Below are positions 6,355-8,821 of a stretch of DNA of 8,821 nucleotides, in pieces. The stretch comes from F23-B02 sp963610045 (GTDB lineage Bacteria > Bacillota > Clostridia > Oscillospirales > Oscillospiraceae): NCBI GenBank assembly GCA_963610045.1, contig CAVDMS010000070.1, positions 1 through 8,821 on the forward strand, given 5' to 3'. The notes under the pieces are model-generated. The model was not told where the DNA came from and made no database searches. It saw only the letters and a program-made list of their open reading frames with translations. Positions within the stretch are counted from its first letter, which is position 1. Each line of letters begins with the position of its first letter. The position numbers and the translations under genes were made by a program.

Positions 6355-6699
6355 TTGAGTACAGTCAAACGAGGAGACATTTATTATGCCGACCTGAGCC
6401 CGGTCGTGGGCAGCGAGCAGGGCGGTATGCGTCCGGTGCTGATAGTGCAGAACGATACCGGCAACAAGCACAGCCCAACGGTCATCGCAGCGGCGATAAC
6501 CAGTCAGACCGGTAAGGCAAAGCTGCCGACGCACATTGAACTTAACGCACAAAGCGTCGGACTGTCCCGTGACAGCGTTATACTGCTTGAGCAGATACGC
6601 ACCATAGACAAATCCCGTTTGCGGGAGCGCATGGGAAAGCTTGACGACAAGACGATGAATAAGGTTGACAGCGCAATAGCCGTCAGCTTCGGACTGTAA
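6355..6699 (+). CDS. ndoA: EndoA/MazF-type mRNA interferase (toxin), no adjacent antitoxin
   Basis: A sequence-specific endoribonuclease of the MazF/PemK family. From the chosen start it has 114 residues, close to Bacillus EndoA (116). Family motifs in order are VKRGDIYYADLSPVVGSEQG at 4-23, GMRPVLIVQND at 24-34, AAAITSQ at 45-51 and LEQIRTIDKSRL at about 81-92. Arg26 and Thr49 match the catalytic Arg25 and Thr48 of EndoA, so the enzyme looks intact. I prefer the TTG at 6355, which has GGAG 10 nt upstream. The in-frame GTG at 6346 sits only 1 nt after that GGAG. In B. subtilis the antitoxin gene ndoAI lies between alr and ndoA. Here the gap is 79 nt and encodes none. A strong terminator follows. 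Confidence 0.94.
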   Translation: MSTVKRGDIYYADLSPVVGSEQGGMRPVLIVQNDTGNKHSPTVIAAAITSQTGKAKLPTHIELNAQSVGLSRDSVILLEQIRTIDKSRLRERMGKLDDKTMNKVDSAIAVSFGL

Positions 6700-6702
6700 G
6701 AG

Positions 6703-6740
6703 AAAAGCTCCGATAGGGTCATACCTGTCGGAGCTTTTTC
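6703..6740 (+). terminator. Intrinsic terminator after mazF
   Basis: A 15-bp stem (6703-6717 with 6724-6738, one G-U pair) has a 6-nt loop, and the 3' arm runs into TTTTTC. It starts 3 nt after the mazF stop codon and ends the lipoprotein-alr-mazF transcript. The ribosome site of the next gene begins 5 nt after it. Confidence 0.92.
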
Positions 6741-6758
6741 GGTGAAAGGAGCGTTTTT

Positions 6759-7229
6759 GTGGAATATCCCGTGTACATAAACGGAAAGAAAACCGGGGTG
6801 CTGAGTGTGCGCCGGGACGGACTTATGACGACGTTTGAGGCGGACTGCGAATACGCCGAAGGACTTCTGCGCCTGTGGGTGTACGGCGACGGCGAGCCGC
6901 TGCCGCTCGGCGTACTGCGTCCGGAGGGCGGCAGACTTCGGCTTAAAAAGCGCTTTACGAAAAACGAGCTGCGTCGCTTTTCGGGGAACATCAGCTGTGC
7001 AGGCGATAAGGCTCCGCAGCCGGAGCCGGAGGAAGTACCGCAAACGGCACCAAAATCGGAGGAGCAGCAGCTTTTGTGGGTGCAGACCCCGAAGGGTACG
7101 CTCACGGCGTATGACGGCGAAAGGACGCTGCTTGCCATGCCGACGCTCGGCAGGATGCGCAGGGGACGCACTCTGATGATCGGCGGCAGGCGCTACATGG
7201 TGTTTGAGTCAAAAAGAAATTTGCGATAA
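6759..7229 (+). CDS. Uncharacterised 156-residue protein
   Basis: I do not recognise a named family. The gene looks real: it fills the space between a terminator and pdp, has AAGGAG 7 nt before a GTG start, and shares its neighbours' base composition. Residues 1-75 look beta-rich, with paired patterns such as YINGKKTGVLSVRRDGLMTT and LLRLWVYGDGEPLPLGVLRP. An acidic, proline-rich linker with PQPEPEEVPQ follows at about 82-104. A basic C-terminal block at about 105-156 ends with RYMVFESKRN. There is no signal peptide, membrane helix, cysteine cluster or nuclease motif. A cytosolic two-part adaptor or binding protein would fit, but this is a guess. No promoter is visible between the mazF terminator and this gene, so expression may depend on read-through or on a site I cannot see. 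Confidence 0.75.
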   Translation: MEYPVYINGKKTGVLSVRRDGLMTTFEADCEYAEGLLRLWVYGDGEPLPLGVLRPEGGRLRLKKRFTKNELRRFSGNISCAGDKAPQPEPEEVPQTAPKSEEQQLLWVQTPKGTLTAYDGERTLLAMPTLGRMRRGRTLMIGGRRYMVFESKRNLR

Positions 7230-7232
7230 GTG

Positions 7233-7261
7233 TGGAAATTTTACGGGATATGTGTTAATAT
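7233..7261 (+). promoter_or_regulatory. Possible promoter of pdp (extended -10 type)
   Basis: TGGAAA (7233-7238, 4 of 6 matches to -35) is separated by 17 bp from TAATAT (7256-7261, 4 of 6). A TG-n extension precedes the -10 box. The start would be near 7268, 46 nt before the pdp ATG. The match is weak, and pdp could instead be read from the upstream gene, 84 nt away with no terminator between. Confidence 0.35.
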
Positions 7262-7313
7262 TTTAGTGAAAACGTATAGCCTGTGGCTGTACGGCGAAAC
7301 GGAGGTAAATATT

Positions 7314-8618
7314 ATGCGCATGACGGATATTATCGAGAAGAAGCGTGACGGTGGCGTTCTCGGCACCGAGGAGATACGCTTCATGGTAAAGGGCTACACC
7401 GACGGAAGCATACCCGATTACCAGATGTCTGCAATGCTTATGGCTATATTGCTCAAGGGAATGGACAGGAGGGAGACGCTTGACCTCACCATGGCGATGG
7501 TGGACTCCGGCGAAACGCTCGACCTGTCCCGCATAAACGGCGTCAAGGCGGATAAGCACTCCACTGGCGGCGTCGGGGACAAGACCTCGCTGATACTCTG
7601 CCCCATGGTTGCGGCGCAGGGAGTCAAGATCGCAAAGATGTCCGGCAGAGGACTGGGACACACGGGCGGCACCATAGACAAGCTCGAAAGCTTCCCCGGC
7701 TTCAACACGGGTATTTCCGAGGAAACGTTTATAAATAACGTAAACGAGTTCGGCATAGCGATCGCAGGACAGACGGCGGACTTAGACCCTGCCGACAAAA
7801 AGATGTACGCTCTCAGGGACGTTACGGGTACCGTGCCGAGCATTCCGCTCATAGTAAGCTCCATCATGTCGAAGAAGCTTGCCGCCGGAGCGGACGTTAT
7901 AGTGCTGGACGTAAAGTCCGGCAGCGGTTCGTTTATGAAGACCGAGGAGGCGGCGCACGAGCTTGCGGAAAACCTCACGGCGGTCGGCAAAATGGCGGGC
8001 AAGAAGACCGTTGCGGTCATCACCGATATGGACGAACCTCTCGGCAACGCCGTCGGCAATGCGCTTGAGGTAAAGGAAGCCATTGCGGTGCTGAAAGGCG
8101 AGGTAAAGGGCGAGCTTTTGGAGCTGTGCCTTACCCTCGGAAGCTGCATACTGACCGAAGCGGGCTTTGCCGCAAACGATGCCGAGGCAAGAAAAATGCT
8201 GCTTTGCGGCATTGAGGACGGTACGGCGCTCAAGAAGCTTGCGGAGCTGGTCGAAGGTCAGGAGGGCGATCCCAAGGCTGTCTACGACACCTCGATGCTC
8301 CCCGAAGCCAAGGTGAAATTTGAAGCGATCAGCAAGCGCAGCGGCTATGTGAAGCACATTTCCGCAGCGGATGTGGGACTTGTGTCCATGCACCTCGGCG
8401 GCGGCAGAGCGACGAAGGAGAGCGAGATCGACCTCTCGGTCGGCGTTATGCTGCACAAGAAGGTCGGCGACTTTGTGGAGGTCGGCGAGAGCCTCGGCAC
8501 CATCCACGCATCCGCCCCCGCCAAGGCGGAGGAAGCGGCGAGACTCCTCGAAAACTGCTACACGCTCGTGCCGGAAAAGGTTGAAAAGCCCAAATTCATT
8601 AAAGGCATAGTGCGCTGA
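7314..8618 (+). CDS. pdp: Pyrimidine-nucleoside phosphorylase
   Basis: It cleaves uridine, deoxyuridine and thymidine with phosphate to the free base and (deoxy)ribose-1-phosphate, for pyrimidine salvage in the cytosol. It has 434 residues, against about 433 in Bacillus. The N-terminal alpha domain begins MRMTDIIEKKRDGG. KHSTGGVGDK at 81-90 forms the phosphate loop, with His82. The family signature SGRGLGHTGGTIDKLE is at 110-125. YALRDVTGTVPSIPLIVSSI at 165-184 and SKK at 186-188 contain the base-binding Arg168, Ser183 and Lys187. LDVKSGSGSFMKT is at 198-210, and the C-terminal domain ends with VGDFVEVGESLGTIHA. All active-site residues look intact. The ATG at 7314 has GGAGG 8 nt upstream and fits the family start. 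An earlier in-frame start at 7230 lacks both. A deoA-type thymidine phosphorylase is the close alternative. Confidence 0.96.
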   Translation: MRMTDIIEKKRDGGVLGTEEIRFMVKGYTDGSIPDYQMSAMLMAILLKGMDRRETLDLTMAMVDSGETLDLSRINGVKADKHSTGGVGDKTSLILCPMVAAQGVKIAKMSGRGLGHTGGTIDKLESFPGFNTGISEETFINNVNEFGIAIAGQTADLDPADKKMYALRDVTGTVPSIPLIVSSIMSKKLAAGADVIVLDVKSGSGSFMKTEEAAHELAENLTAVGKMAGKKTVAVITDMDEPLGNAVGNALEVKEAIAVLKGEVKGELLELCLTLGSCILTEAGFAANDAEARKMLLCGIEDGTALKKLAELVEGQEGDPKAVYDTSMLPEAKVKFEAISKRSGYVKHISAADVGLVSMHLGGGRATKESEIDLSVGVMLHKKVGDFVEVGESLGTIHASAPAKAEEAARLLENCYTLVPEKVEKPKFIKGIVR

Positions 8619-8624
8619 ATAAGT

Positions 8625-8639
8625 AAAAAAGCTCCGACA
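8625..8639 (+). other. Terminator 5' arm without a nearby partner
   Basis: The run AAAAAAGCTCCGACA begins 6 nt after the pdp stop codon. Its last 14 nt are the perfect complement of the 3' arm of the mazF terminator (6726-6739), and it looks like the 5' half of an equivalent terminator. The expected TGTCGGAGC with a T-run does not occur in the remaining 182 nt. It may lie beyond the window or be lost. Confidence 0.45.
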
Positions 8640-8641
8640 CA

Positions 8642-8672
8642 AGGGCGGCGCAACATAGGGATAAGCCGCCCT
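8642..8672. terminator. GC-rich hairpin downstream of pdp (weak terminator candidate)
   Basis: AGGGCGGC (8642-8649) pairs perfectly with GCCGCCCT (8665-8672) around a 15-nt loop. On the plus strand no U-run follows directly (GTAAAAAGTCTTTT), so termination is doubtful. On the minus strand a CTTTTTT run follows about 10 nt after the stem. Its right arm shares CCCT with the larger foldback. Confidence 0.45.
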
Positions 8673-8777
8673 GTAAAAAGTCTTTTGCCCCGTGGCGGCG
8701 TTGAAAATACTCGAAATATATCTCCATTATTCCTGCGCTTTTCGCCTTGCCACAGAACAAAATCCAATTTTACAGGG
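8669..8777 (-). repeat. Nested foldback element (possible structured RNA or MITE-like repeat)
   Basis: The ends are a perfect 10-bp inverted repeat, CCCTGTAAAA (8669-8678) and TTTTACAGGG (8768-8777). Inside, read on the minus strand, UUUUG pairs with CAAAA, UUCU with GGGG (mostly G-U), GUGGC with GCCAC, and GGCG with CGCC after a 2-nt bulge. That makes 28 pairs in one long arm, with about 40 nt at the tip. On the plus strand three of these pairs become C-A mismatches, which favours the minus strand as the transcribed one. No coding signal is convincing here. Copy number in the genome is unknown to me. Confidence 0.6.
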
Positions 8778-8821
8778 TGCATAGCAGTTTTGAGCGAGAT
8801 ATTTTTCGTTCAGACAAAATA

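Noticed and set aside
473..7239. AGTGTGGAAAT occurring at 473-483 and 7229-7239, somewhat like a DnaA box
   Set aside because: It differs from TGTGGATAA at two positions, occurs only twice and far apart, and no origin features are present.
7230..7313. Longer pdp start at 7230
   Set aside because: It adds 28 residues not found in the family. The GGAGG and the conserved MRM start are at 7314.
7782..8642. 286-codon minus-strand frame opposite pdp
   Set aside because: A shadow of the highly conserved pdp frame with no recognisable protein features.
8558..8782. 74-codon reading frame on the minus strand across the foldback and the pdp end
   Set aside because: It has no ribosome site, overlaps the pdp 3' end in antisense and follows the inverted repeats. 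It is most likely a by-product of the element's base composition.
1..8821. CRISPR array, IS element, prophage genes
   Set aside because: No regularly spaced direct repeats, transposase, integrase or phage-like reading frame was seen on either strand.

Overview
The window reads as a chromosomal segment of a low-to-mid GC Clostridia-type Firmicute, most likely in or near the Oscillospiraceae/Ruminococcaceae. This is an inference from gene content: an IreB/ReoM-family regulator, a T-box-controlled pheST operon, a lipoprotein-alr-mazF cluster like Bacillus subtilis ydcC-alr-ndoA, strong GGAGG ribosome sites and sigma-A-type promoters. No phage, IS element or CRISPR array is visible. Most of the genes are housekeeping genes.

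Left half, all on the minus strand. A T-box leader (about 4243-4506) with a UUC specifier and a complete antiterminator/terminator pair controls pheS and pheT, the two subunits of phenylalanyl-tRNA synthetase. PheT is about 90 residues longer than usual. The extra segment looks like a second, degenerate copy of its own OB-fold (tRNA-binding) domain. Beyond pheT comes ireB, with its own near-consensus promoter and a 14-bp perfect hairpin terminator. At the left edge is the 5' part of a tRNA gene driven by a consensus TTGACA/TATAAT promoter.

Right half, all on the plus strand. A promoter lying back to back with the pheS promoter starts a unit of three genes: a GerS/YdcC-like lipoprotein, alanine racemase (alr) and an EndoA/MazF mRNA interferase with no antitoxin gene beside it. 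A strong terminator follows. Next are a 156-residue protein I do not recognise and pyrimidine-nucleoside phosphorylase (pdp). All four genes from the lipoprotein to the unknown protein use GTG or TTG starts, whereas ireB, pheS, pheT and pdp use ATG.

Right end (8619-8821). There is no convincing gene here. The stretch holds what looks like the 5' arm of a terminator without its partner, a GC-rich hairpin, and a nested foldback of about 109 bp with 28 or more possible base pairs, whose G-U pairs favour transcription from the minus strand. This foldback, the PheT insertion and the antitoxin-less mazF with a possible self-cleavage site in its leader are the best candidates for something undescribed.
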